A stretch of 64,000 bases of DNA from Apiospora phragmitis (Eukaryota > Ascomycota > Sordariomycetes > Amphisphaeriales > Apiosporaceae). The stretch is taken from the NCBI GenBank assembly GCA_038363925.1, contig JAQQWL010000006.1, positions 3,204,501 through 3,268,500 of the forward strand. The letters are read 5' to 3'. The notes under the pieces were generated by a model. It saw nothing but the letters and a program-made list of their open reading frames with translations, made no database searches and was not told the origin of the DNA. The translations under genes were made by a program, and so were the position numbers. Positions 51,055 through 62,458 of this stretch are shown in pieces; position 1 is the stretch's first letter, and every line of letters starts with the position of its first letter.

Positions 51055-54000
51055 ATGCAGACTGTCCCTAGTGTAAGTCCCAGCCTGGTACCCGTTCTGT
51101 AGCGCATCGCACATGAAATCAAAAGTGCGCCGACAACCACTTCCCCCTGGAGCAACCAGCGTTATGTACCCTGCCCCAGCATCAGCGCTCAATTGGGCAT
51201 ATCAAGGCCTCTATCGAATCCTCTAGCATTGCCCTCTCTCCAGTTTTGCATCGTCTACCACAGTTCCAATCGGGCGTCCTTACTGATTCAAGGGTTTGAA
51301 CCTGCAGCTCATCGCATCCGGCACGGCCATCGCTGCATCGGCAACGGGCCTCGTCTTTGGTCAGCCTGCCGAGAACCAAACCTTTCCGTCTGCGAGGCAA
51401 ACCTCGGGGAAGCGGAAAGCATCCTATCGAGACTCGATATCGCCCACCTTTCCTTCCCGTCCAGGAACGACTGGTTCTGCCTTGGGTGAATCGATAGCCG
51501 ACCGACAGCAACCTACCGCCCAGCTTGCCCCTGGTGCAACCATACACCCGAGGAGCTCGCAGCGGCGGTCAACACAATCACAAACAACGCCCCCCAGAGT
51601 ATCAACGTGGCGGCGCTCCTCCTTGAAGCAGAGTGACACGGGGTCCGGGACTGCAGCTACCGAAGAATCGCGAGACTCATTATCATCTTCCAATGGCTCT
51701 TGGATTCGGAGGCTGTCAATACGACCCATGTCACAGCACGAAAGTCTGAAATCCAGCATTTGGCCAGACTCTCCTTCGGTTTTCTCCTATGGATCAGGGC
51801 AACCGATTTTCGGTCAAGCAAATTCGTCCACCCGTCCGTTACCACCGAACAAGTTAGTCAAGAGATCTTCGGCAAACCATGGCCAAGGCTCGCCGTTGGT
51901 ATCACGAGGATCAAAATCACAAATGCCGACACTACGAAGGCCAGCAACGAGCCACCAAAGATCTGCAACACTCCACCAGATTACAACTGAAACTGCCAAT
52001 CCCCCAGTTTCCAAATTCTCCCAAGAATCCCGTTCGAGGCCCAGAGCGCAAACATTGGGCCTTCCAGCACATGACCCGCACTCGATATCTCGGCGAATGA
52101 CAATTCGACTTGGAGATCTTTTTTCCACACTCGGATAGCTAGGATCGCCGCCAAAGCATCACCAATCAGTCGCGAGTCGCAACCGGGCCCAAAGCGGATT
52201 TGCTTGCAGCGCGCATCCAGCGTCCAGGGCGTATATCTTGTCTCACCAAGATCGGTGCTACAAGGCCCACCTCTTCCTCCTATGCAAGAAACGTCGTGGG
52301 ACGCCGATAATAGTGAAGAGACAGAAGAGAGCCCACAAAACTCTAAGGTTTCTGGACCCTTCCCCAATGCTACGTCGTCGAAAACTCCCAAGCGCTCCAT
52401 GTCAATGCATTTCGGCTCCCCCACCAATTGGATTTCTAGGTCAGGCAGTCTCCGTCGGAGGAAACGTGATGCGATCGGTACGGACGCGACAGATGAAACA
52501 CCACGTCAAGTTTCTGATCCAACGCCAACCATGGCGCATTCCAGCTATGCCCAGGGCTCTCCCCAAGCCGGTAGAGGTAATGCTACCGGCGGAGCGGGTA
52601 CACCCAGCAGGGCAGAAACGGATTTGGCGGCTATTTTTCAGCCACCTCATCAGAGGAGCAACTCACCTCTCCCATCGCTGTCTAGACTGTCGAGTTTCCA
52701 CATGGATCTATCCCGACTTGGCTCGCCCACGAATATGATATCCCAACCTAGTTTGGATAGTGAGCCAGCAGGTTTAGCGAACCCACCAACCCTTCGTGTG
52801 AACTCCAATGTTTCACATAGTCGGACGTTAGAACGTGCATCCACCGTCGCAAGCTCGGACTACCACCGCGGCTTCACGTCGGGTGACGATGATGATACAG
52901 ACTTCAAGACAGACACGCCATATGACTCCCTTCGGACTGCGGATTCGGGCCGCAGAAGGACACTCGACTCACCCGTGGAATCCATGTTCGATGAGTCACC
53001 TCCGAGCACCGCCGGGAACAACAAGCCAAAGCGTCTCTCGATACAAGAAATTCTAGGGCCAACATATGATGGCGGCAACAGGATAATGGAAGAAGATGAG
53101 GGCTTGTCCACACCAGTCGGTGCAGCCTTCGACGAGGCTGAAACTCACTTTCGCCTTGCCAGCCTTCAGGATGACGAGGGCTTCAAGTATACATCTATCA
53201 CTCCTGATCTGCCGCGTGTAGGCGCTGGTACGGATTTTAGTCGACTCTCGTTTGACGACGATGATGCTTTGGACTGGGCCAGGGAGGACGAGCATCCCGT
53301 CTACAACCACTTGTCACCTCCTAGCTCCATGAACTCTCGGGGCGGCAGTCCTAGCTTGCGCATGGCATTGGCTAGTATCACGGGCAATGCCGATAGCAAC
53401 CCTGACCTAACGCGCAGTAATGAACGGCCAAGGAGTAACATATTTGACTGGACTGAGACAACGCAACACGATAAGCATGAAGGGGAGGGGCATTCGACAC
53501 GGCCCAAGACCGTTCATGGCAAACAAGAGCTCGACATGAGAGGTGGGCGTATACCAAGCCGGAAAGGGCCGGTGGCAGCTCATATACGCAGTCAAAGCGT
53601 CCCTGCCGTGCAGGATCCCGTGGACAATTCAAAACCAAAGTTTGGCACTTGGGGCCTGGGCTCGAAGAACGTGAGTGAGGATTGGGATGAAGATTTCGAG
53701 TTTGAAGAGGACGCGGACGTAGGTTTTTCGGAAGGCGTAAAAGCGGGCAACCGCCTGTCAATGGTTGTGCCCGCGTCTATCGCTGCGACCCAGCCTACGG
53801 TTAAGGCGCATTCTGGTCAGATTCGCGAACTGTCTCTCCTGGTCAATGACCTCAAACGACTTTGCCGCTTAGGGAGGGAGATGGATATGCTTAGTGGCTC
53901 ATCGGTAACGTTATGGCGAGAAGCGGAAGGTATAATAGCCCTGGCCTCCCCTGACGAAGATGAAGCCGATGCTCCAGCATCCAATGTGCAATTGGATACT

Positions 54001-54658
54001 CTGGAGCCGGAACTTACCGACGATCGGTTTATCGACGAAGGGTTTGACGGCAGCGCGCTCGAAGACCAAAGCCATCGGGTCAAGGTTTCCGATCATATGA
54101 AGACGGCGGTAGTTAAAGAAAGGCCTGCGACCCGCCGACGGTCGGTTTTCTCGCCAGAGGACGACATCTTCGGGACTTTCCAGCAATCCCAAGATGGCAC
54201 ATGCGAATCTCCCAGGACTCCAGACACACGACAAGCCAAGCTGCCCCTTCTCGCCATCTTCTGTGGCAAGGTCTTTAATGGAATCCATGCAACTTCGGCG
54301 GCGAGAACCTACTGATGGCTCGGACGACGATTCTCCCAACGGACGACTTAATTTCGACACTAACAGTCTCAAAGAATTGGTTAAGCGAGCAGGCGACCTT
54401 AGGGACTCCCTCTCGGATATTGTGCGCAAGGCTGATCACATAAGTCAAAGCCCGGTTCGAACTCCGCGACGGGACAGAAGCGAGAAGAACGAAGATGGGA
54501 GCCCAGCATTCACTCGCGTCTTCAACGATCCTTCGTCAAGTCCAGCAAAACGAATCCCTCACAGTCACAGCAGCAGTTCGGTCTTGAACGGGGGTTCCAT
54601 GAACGCCCCATCGCCTAATGGGCTAAGCCAACGCCTGCAAATGATGACGGTGAACTGA
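51055..54658 (+). CDS. Large Ser/Pro-rich protein of unknown function
   Basis: Not recognised. The proposed model is an 18-nt first exon (51055-51072), a 53-nt intron (GTAAGT...AAAAG) and one long exon from 51126. Three single-base frame changes interrupt it, at TTT (51295-51297), T6 (52119-52124) and C4 (54244-54247). Correcting them gives 1,183 residues. The sequence is mostly disordered and rich in Ser, with many SP/TP sites. Conserved-looking islands are RIKASIESSS-like sequence near the start (HIKASIESSSIALSPVLHRL), DWDEDFEFEED, the helical RELSLLVNDLKRLCRLGREM followed by LWREAEGIIALASPDEDE, and a C-terminal ELVKRAGDLRDSLSDIVRKA. Such architecture suits a phosphorylated cell-cycle or polarity scaffold, but that is only inference. 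The long 5' flank (from 50.5 kb) carries short out-of-frame ORFs. Confidence 0.7.
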
Positions 54659-56066
54659 GGCCATCACTCACCCTAATATATACATACTATCGTCTCATCA
54701 CCGACGCCCGCCCAACCCAGTCGAAACCTCTGCGCAAACCCTCGCTCTCGGATGAGCTTTGTATATGTATACACAACTGTTTGATTTGCATAGCGAAGGC
54801 GGTTTCTCTTTTGCGAGAAAAGACATGCATCGAAAGGCAGCCCCCCCGGGTTGATGCGGGGCCATGACGAATAGATGCGACGACATCTGGAGGCACGAAA
54901 TCCTGGCACTGCTAATGGTAATGGCTGGCTGTGAGCCTGTTGTACCATCTCACCTTGCCTGAGCGAGCGACTCTGGATAAAAAAACGTTTCATCGTTTTC
55001 TCTTGTTTTGAAAGACGATTTACGAGAAAGACTTAATATGAAACCAAGACCACAATGATAGCACATGTGGCCGATCTGGAGAGGGGTCCAGGTCGATGTC
55101 GAACGAAGTATGCCCGTTCTTTATAGAGATTCGGAAGGCTTACGAGTACGATTAATGACAATTCTTCCCCCTGCCGCCCTTTTGCTTCCACTCAGACTTG
55201 CATAATCTCAGGTGGGCAATCATCATCGTCATGATAGAATCGTTGTCAAACATTTGCTTGTCCATTACAGTCCAGGCCTGGACATGCGTCGGGCGGCCTG
55301 GCCTATGGCATGCTGTATATAATATTACATGGGCGGCCGTCCGACATGCGGGGCGACGAGACCAGGCGAGGGCAACGTTGCCATGAAGCAGAAAATCTGT
55401 TGGCGGGGAAGGAAGAGAGGTGATGAAGTATCAATGTGTAATGGAACGAAGGAAAGAGGAAGAGGAACTGAAAAAAAGGAGACGAAGAAGCACGATAAAA
55501 ACCATGCATGGCCTACAGCAGGAAAGGAGTGTTGGTGTGTTTCTTTTTTTCCTTTTCATTTGTGTCCTCGTTTGTTTATCAGGGGTTTCTCATGTGTGCT
55601 CAGGAAAGGGGAAAGGAGTTTTTGCCAGGTGGTTCATAGGGAAAAGGGGCATTATACATATATTTTCGTCTGTACTAGGGCAGAGAAAACCAAAGCCAAA
55701 AGACTTGGGGCACACAAAAGCATACAGACAGACAGGCACACGGCATAGGGGAGGGAAAACAAGATATGAAGACAAGGCCTTCCATGGCATGACATCTTTA
55801 CTCAAACATCCCAAAAGATTTGTTTTCAGGCATATCCATAGAATGAGTGTTTCACTCCGCATGCTACTTTTGCTTTCTTCTATCGAGCCCAATACGGTTG
55901 AACTTGGCAATGCCGGAACCAGCTGGTTGGTTTCACGACGGCGTATATGGAAAGTTTGGTCAGAACCGTATGGGTAACTTATTGATCGGTCTATCGCTAT
56001 TGTCATGTCATGTCCAGGTAATCTACTTGAAAGTACCTGCTACTACCCAGTGAGTCGCAACGCTCT
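54659..56066. other. Convergent intergenic region
   Basis: 1.4 kb between the serine-rich gene and the BCS1-like gene. Purine-rich low-complexity DNA near 55.4-55.8 kb gives spurious long frames. No gene supported. Confidence 0.4.
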
Positions 56067-58147
56067 CTATGCGTCAACGCTGGACGGTGTACCATATCCC
56101 GAGTCCTTCTTACCGTGTCCCTGGGTGGCCTTGGTGTCCTTTGAGGTGTCCTCCGGTACGGGCGAATTGCTACCGTCACTGGGCTCCCTGCCCGTCTCCG
56201 TCTTCTTACTCGTACCATGACGCCGCTTGCTCTTCTTCTTTCGCTTCCCTGATTCTGATTCGGATGCTGAGTCTGACTTGTCTTCTTCGGAGCTCGACTC
56301 AGAACCAGTGTCAGGGCCAGAGCCAGAGTCGTGTGCGGTGGATGATGGCTTTTTCGACTTTGCTTCGCGTCGCTTCTTCTTTTCAGCCTTTGCGATTTTC
56401 TTCTTCTCTTTCTTGTCCTCTTTCTTCTTCCTTTCCTCCTCTGCCTTGCGTTTGTCCTCGGCATCCTTGAGTTCCTTCTCTTTGCGGTCCTTGCGCGTCT
56501 GCTCTATGAACTCTTCGGCCTTGTCAATAGCGGTCTGGGGGCTCCGTTTGTAGCGCATCAGATGGCCCTGTAGCTCGGCAGGACTAAACTCATGAGCCGG
56601 GATTCTGGAGACGAACTCGAGGGCAAGCGCGTCAACGTGAGCCTTATCAGCGGCGTGACTCTTCGCCTTCTCCTCAAGCTGGGCTTTCGCGGCCTCGGGG
56701 TCCATAGTGATGGGCATAACCTGTGGACCGTCATCGCCTTCCAAACGTGCAAAGATGGCTCGAAAGATGGACGCGATCATCCCCTCATCGGCTAGTCCAA
56801 ACTTTACAATCATGTCCACACGCCCGGCCGAATCAAGGCTCTGTCCAACTTCTCGAGATGGTTCGTCGTCATGATTAGAACTCTGCCTTCTTGAGATGCG
56901 ACACCATCCAGGATATTTAGAAGTCCAGACAGTGAAAGTCGACCGGGAGGAGTAGGGGCACTCGTTGGGGCACTAGTGGTGTTGCCGTTGCCGACCGAGG
57001 TCTGGCCAGGCTCGAGGGGTTCGGGGGAAGCAACTGCATTGGTGTCTTGGGTCTTGCCCACCTCGCGTGTATGCGTCAGACCGGCGGTATCGATATCCTC
57101 GAGAAGGACGACGCAGCGGCGGGGCAGTTCTGCAAAGAGTGTTGCCAGGTTCTCCTCGGTCGCAGTAATCGAGCTGAGACTGACGATATAGATGCGCATC
57201 TTGAAGAAACCCGCCAGTGCCAGGGATAGGGACGATTTGCCGGTTCCAGGGGGGCCGTACAGGAGGTAGCCACGCCGGTAGGGAATACCGCGGTTAGCAT
57301 ACCATCGTTGTGTAGTCGGCTGCAGATAATCCGTGACGTCTTCGATGAGGTCCTGTTTGGTCTGCTCGTTGAGAATGACAGTCGAGAAGGGACGGCTGGC
57401 CCTGGCCATGCATCGCTGCCACTGAGGCTCGGCCGTGCCAGATCGAGTGGTGCCGCGATAGATCAGCGTCTTATGTTGGTCCTTGTCGAGATACTTTTGG
57501 CGAGCCTCGTGAATCAACTCTTTGAGGATCCAGGGGTTGCGGCCGAGACAGGAAATGGAAATCTCTTCCTTTTGGCTCACGAGCATGAAGGAGTTTTGTT
57601 CCTTGTTGGCACTCCGTCGGAACAGGAGCAGCCGCCCCCGGTACCAGAAGTAATGACTGCCGAAAGAGGGAGTGTAACTCAGAGCCTTCTTGCTCTTGTC
57701 TGCGGCATTGCTGCCACCGACGCCGTCGTCATCGTCTTCGTCATCGTCCCAACGCCACAGATACCATGATCGTGAGTTCAGATCCGTGTTGACGACGAAG
57801 CGGCGTGATTTCTGGGCGAAACTCTGATTGGCGATCCAGGCCATCAGGATGTTGTAGATCTCGTCATCTGTGCGGATGTCGACGGTGGACATGAAATGGT
57901 TCTCGAGCTGTTCCCAGATGTGTTGGCTGGAGTAGTTCCACACCAGTATGAGAGCGCCAACGAGGATGACCAGGGGGATATACAGATTCAGGTTGATGTG
58001 AAGATATTTCTGGACAGCCCCAGCCAGGACGGAAAAGCCTGGGAAGAGGAAGTCGAGTATCACCAGGGGCTGGCTGCCGTCGGCACCGGCAGCGGTGGCC
58101 GAAGGCTGGTCCCAGCTCGCATGGGAGGAGACGGCGGGATTGGCCAT
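56067..58147 (-). CDS. BCS1-like mitochondrial-type AAA ATPase with charged tail
   Basis: Member of the BCS1 subfamily of AAA proteins, whose founder translocates the Rieske protein across the inner mitochondrial membrane; many fungal paralogues have unknown clients. A single exon, about 693 residues after one correction. A membrane span lies at about residues 56-71 (LYIPLVILVGALILVW). A BCS1-N domain interrupted by an Asp-rich loop follows, then Walker A GPPGTGKS near 298-305 and Walker B VVLLEDID near 346-353, then a Ser/Thr/Pro insertion and LNILDGVASQEGRVLIMTTN. At 56821-56827 the frame breaks within the second-region motif; one added base gives ALIRPGRVDM. The C-terminal 200 residues are a Lys/Glu coiled-coil-like stretch and an acidic Ser-rich tail, absent from classical Bcs1. 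That marks it as a fungal paralogue, not true BCS1. Confidence 0.88.
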
Positions 58148-59677
58148 GGCGAGAAGCAGATGTGTGAGGAAGTCAGGTGAAGTGATGCATGGGGTATGAA
58201 GATGGACCAGAGGATGACGGCCCTCTTATATGAGCACCCGACATGATAGGCATATATGCACTTGGCTGTGTGCTACGTCCTACATGTATGCACTTGGCTG
58301 CAGTGGTGAGTTACTCATACGGGTAGGTAAGTAGGTAGGCACTGACAGTGGGCCGTGGGTATACCTGCCTTAGCTCTCGACAAGCAGATCCTAGTCGTAC
58401 CGTTAGTCGGATGCGCGGGTTGGTTTGTATCGCGTATAGGTACTTCGGTGCATATGTGTGGACTTGCGTGGCTAGACGCTCTGGCCGAATGACTAACTCG
58501 GTGATTGACTGGTGGGCACCGATAGGTAAGGTGGGCACTAAGTGGCTTAGAATAAATAGACTGGCCAGGCAGAAACAAGCGACTAAGGTTAGGCACATGC
58601 AATCAGCTCATGCTCTCGGAAGGACCAGTCCAATGGATTGATTCCCGCATTTGCTTTCTTACAGGCCAAAGATCCTTCGATGCCGGGGTCAAAATCCGGG
58701 GTGGGTCGACATTCTTATGCAGGCCTAACCCTCAAGGTGGTATTGGAGGAGTACCTAGGCAACAGTAAATACCTCCTACACCATAACCATGTGAAGGGAC
58801 ATTTTTGTACTGTATTTTTCCGTGCCGCGATGGAATACATGTCACCTGGGATGAGACAGTAATTATTACATAGGATAGCTACACGTAGCAACGGTATAGC
58901 TGGCTAGCACAAAGGAAACCAGCTTCTATCTGTTTTGGTTGGAAACTCGATCGAACAAAGAAAGGGCACGAATGGATGATCGATACTGCTTCCATATCGC
59001 ACTTTACATGCGGTGCAAGGTAGCAGTAGTCCCAGCTGGCTGGCTGTGGAGGCAGCCAACAGAGCCATGCATGATGCTCCCGGTGGTGATGTGGCTCATC
59101 CAGCCTGCCGTACGTCCCATCCACTACTGTTGACCTACACCGAAGCTTGCTATCTGGACGAGCCTGCTGCCGTGCCTCTGTCTGTCTAACACACTTCGGA
59201 AACCCCCTTGTGATTCGGACGCTTCGCCGATTCGTAAGCCGGCAGATGCAGAAGCAGAATCCACACTTGGTCTGGGGAATGGATGATGATGCAGCAGATA
59301 CGGCCCGGCACAGTCACATGATAGCGGTCAACTTGGCTATTGGAGTATGGCACGACAGGCACGTACATCGAACCTGTAGATCGACTGCCCACTGATTATA
59401 TAGTAGAGAATATGAGATTGGAATAAAGTATAGGATAGGGTGCATGTATTGCTCCTATAGCACACAGATGGATGAATCCCGCTGCCCCGAATCCCAGCCT
59501 TCGCGAAGATGGTGCAAAGATCACCTGCACTCATCAACTCCGTAGAACTCCAACCAACCATGTAACACCGTAATGGAAAAGATAGAAGCAATAGAATAAC
59601 ATAGTTGAAAGGAAAGAAATGGCCGTGCACTATACAAGCCCTAACATAACCCCCTTACAGTCTTCGAGGACTTCTCC
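58148..59677. other. Intergenic region upstream of the BCS1-like gene
   Basis: 1.5 kb with no supported gene. A GTAGGTAAGTAGGTAGG-type simple sequence occurs near 58.32 kb. Confidence 0.35.
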
Positions 59678-60488
59678 CTATTCGTTCACCAACTCCACAG
59701 TCGGCGGCCGCCACCTCTGCCCTGGCTGCTGCCTCGCCCACATCGGATCCGGCGCCGCCATCCTCGGCGCCGGACCACCAGGAAGGGGGCCCGGAACAGG
59801 CACGCCGTATGTCGGACGATCGCTGCCACTTCCATAGCCACCACCTCCATAGCCGCCGCCGCCGCCGCCGCCGTTGAGCTGGACGAAGCCCGCAGGTCCA
59901 AACGGATCACCGCCTCCGCCACCGCCGCCCATGGGCCCTGCCGGGCCCCCAGGGCCATACGCGAACCGCGTCGGCGAGGAACCCCGGCTGCTCCCGTCAT
60001 CGCTATCACCATCATCGTCGCTCTCGTTGCTATCGGAATCCCATGACGGCGGCCAGCGACCGCGACGCCGGTGGCCCTTGCTGCTTCCCCACTCGAGGAA
60101 GACGAGTGGTGTCGATGGTGGTGCGGTTGCTGCCTGCTGCCCCTACTAGAAGAAGAAGGAGGGCGGCGAACGGCCCGCGTACAATGTGTGCCATGATACG
60201 GAGGGCCGGGGTGTTGAGCTTCTTGTTGAGGTGTCGGCTCACGCTGCCGCCCGACCCGTGCGAGGTGTTGGAGTAGCGAGACGACGACGACGACGACGAC
60301 GACGAGGAGGAGGAGGAGGAGGAGGAGTGGCCGCCGGAGGAGTGGCGACTTCTGCCACTGCTGCTGCTGCTGCCGCTGCCATAGGAGCGCTCGGAGCCGG
60401 AACCAGACGAGTACGATGAGCGGGAGCCGTGAGAGGAAAGCGAGGCCATTGACGCGGCGTCGGAGGAGCGGTGGTGGTGACCACCCAT
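59678..60488 (-). CDS. Ser/Gly-rich low-complexity protein, frame-disrupted
   Basis: Not recognised. The ATG at 60488 opens a frame beginning MGGHHHRSSDAASMASLSS, with long Ser runs and then SRHLNKKLNTPALRIMAHIV and a short hydrophobic stretch; it stops near 60030. A second frame downstream (about 60070 to 59678) reads GHRRRGRWPPSWDSDSNE, an Asp/Ser stretch, Gly-rich repeats and PRMAAPDPMWARQQPGQRW, ending at VELVNE. The two halves probably belong to one protein of about 270 residues, separated by one or more base errors or a short intron; I could not resolve the junction near 60070-60140. Poly-Ser is coded by a GAC/GAG trinucleotide repeat on the plus strand. No function can be assigned. Confidence 0.45.
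60280..60327. repeat. (GAC)8(GAG)8 trinucleotide repeat encoding poly-Ser
   Basis: Eight GAC units (60280-60303) abut eight GAG units (60304-60327). On the minus strand they encode consecutive serines in the Ser/Gly-rich protein, so length change would stay in frame. Confidence 0.85.
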
Positions 60489-62458
60489 CTTCCCTTCTAC
60501 GTACCAGGGAATCGGCGATCAGGGGGGGCTCTTATGACGAAGGGGTTGGCTGGTTCGCTCAGACCGTGGTAAGCCTCGGCGGTGGTTGGTGTAGTAGATG
60601 GAGCAAGTGACTGAGTGTTTAGGTAGGGGCGATGGTATGCCCGAGTAAGCCTTTCGTTGCTTTGTTTGGTGATACGGTGTATGACTCTGTGGTATTGTTG
60701 AAGATGATGCCCTTGCTTTTCTGAGGCCCAACCAAGGTATTTCGCCCGTGGACTTAGGTAACTTATACTAGGTGTACTTTCTGTAAGGACGCCCTCTTGA
60801 TGAGCATCACAAGGACATGAGCTTGGCAGGGGTAGACAGTCGAGGAGGTTGGGCAGGGCAAACATGGACTCTCGAGATCAGGGCGAGAGACAGGGCCTCT
60901 ATATAAGATAAGGTGTGTGTTTCCCTGTCCATGTCTTCTCTGCCGCTGCTTGCTTCATTGTGTCTACTGCCGTTGTCTCAAAGACAGTGTGCCCGGTGAG
61001 TATGCGGAAGCAATCAGAGCAGAGCCTTATACCTGTTTGCGTTCCTACCTAGGTGTGTTCTCGAATCATCCACTCACATCAACGGGGCGAAAGTTCCAGT
61101 CTCGAGGCTCGCCCGTCCATCAGCATTCTTTCCCACATGTCGGGCGTGTACAGAAAACCAGACGCGCAAGCAGCACTCGAGCCTCGCGAGGCAACCAACT
61201 AATTTTGCCCGGGTGTAGTGAAGCTGATCGCGCTTGGTATCAACCGGTCAAGAGCCAAACGCGTGCCTGCCCAAACAATGTAGCTGGGCGTTAGGTGGGA
61301 GGCGTGCTTCAGGCAGGTGGGCTGTGTCCCGGGATGAGGGGTTTGGAGGAAAGATGGTGGGATCAGAGAGCCTCGTCATTGTCGCCCGTGTTTGCTGGGT
61401 GTTTCCCCCCCCCCCTCCAACAATGGCAACTTTTCTTCGGTGAACCAACACAACGAGGCAAAAACAGGCAGGGTTAAGGTCTGGAGAATGAGCCATTCCC
61501 GGAGAGAAGAGTGGCGTGCCAACTCGACCACGTGCAACCACACTGGCCAACGGCTGGAATCTTTAACAATCTTGCCCATACAGCGTTCGCCCTGTCTGTT
61601 AGTATGCCTCGACTGCCCGAGTATATGACAGTTGCAGCCAGGTCTGGGAGGGCCCATTTGGTTGAGCCTCAATTCAAGCTTGATAGGAGAAGAAGTAAAT
61701 CGGGTCGGCGGATTAGGGGCTACATGTTGGGTAGGACGGACAGAAATCAGTCCCGGTCACATCTTTTTTTTCCCGCAGAGTTCGTATCATTGGTCTCATT
61801 AGCATGAATGTTGTTCCATTTGTCGGTAACTACCCAACAGACGATCGAGAACATCACCGTTTCCGATGCATTGACTTCGCCAGACTCCTCGTACCGATGC
61901 GCAGACCCGAGAGGGCCATATATCCATTCTACTTGTGCTGCAGGCTTCAACAGCGACCGTACCGGCTCCGCGGCTAATCCAATACCAGAGTCCTACCGTG
62001 ACGAATCTTCGTCCAGGATGCTTGAGTATCTCGAGTAGATGCACGGTAGGTCGAATCATCCCCAGTCGAGAAGCCAGCCAGCTCCATTCAAGATGGCGCC
62101 GCCCGCGCGACACGAGACGTCGGCAGTAGTCTGATAGCGATCGGATAGGTGTGACCAGGTGAGGTTATACTCTTGCCCTTGCCCCTATTCATACAAGTTT
62201 GGGGGCAACAGGCAACATCGGCTGCCGCCATTTCATTGCTTTTACAATGCGATACCATTGCCCCAAAGCCATCCCCCAGGACAGCTGAAATCGTAGGCCA
62301 GAATCCGTGACCAATCCCAAGGTCCTGCGCTCATAATTGCTCAAAATGGGAAATATGTGATGAATTGCACCTGATAGGGTATAATGGTGCAACCCATAGT
62401 GTCGTTCATGCCCGTCCGTTCCAGATGCGCAGAAGAAAGCCGGATATGCAGAAAATCG
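60489..62458. other. Intergenic region
   Basis: About 2 kb upstream of the Ser/Gly gene and downstream of the kinase. It contains an 11-nt poly-C run (61405-61415) and no protein-like frame. Confidence 0.35.

Noticed and set aside
55329..55977. Overlapping plus-strand frames up to 185 codons
   Set aside because: Purine-rich low-complexity sequence in a convergent 3' region; the translations look random and have no splice or start support.
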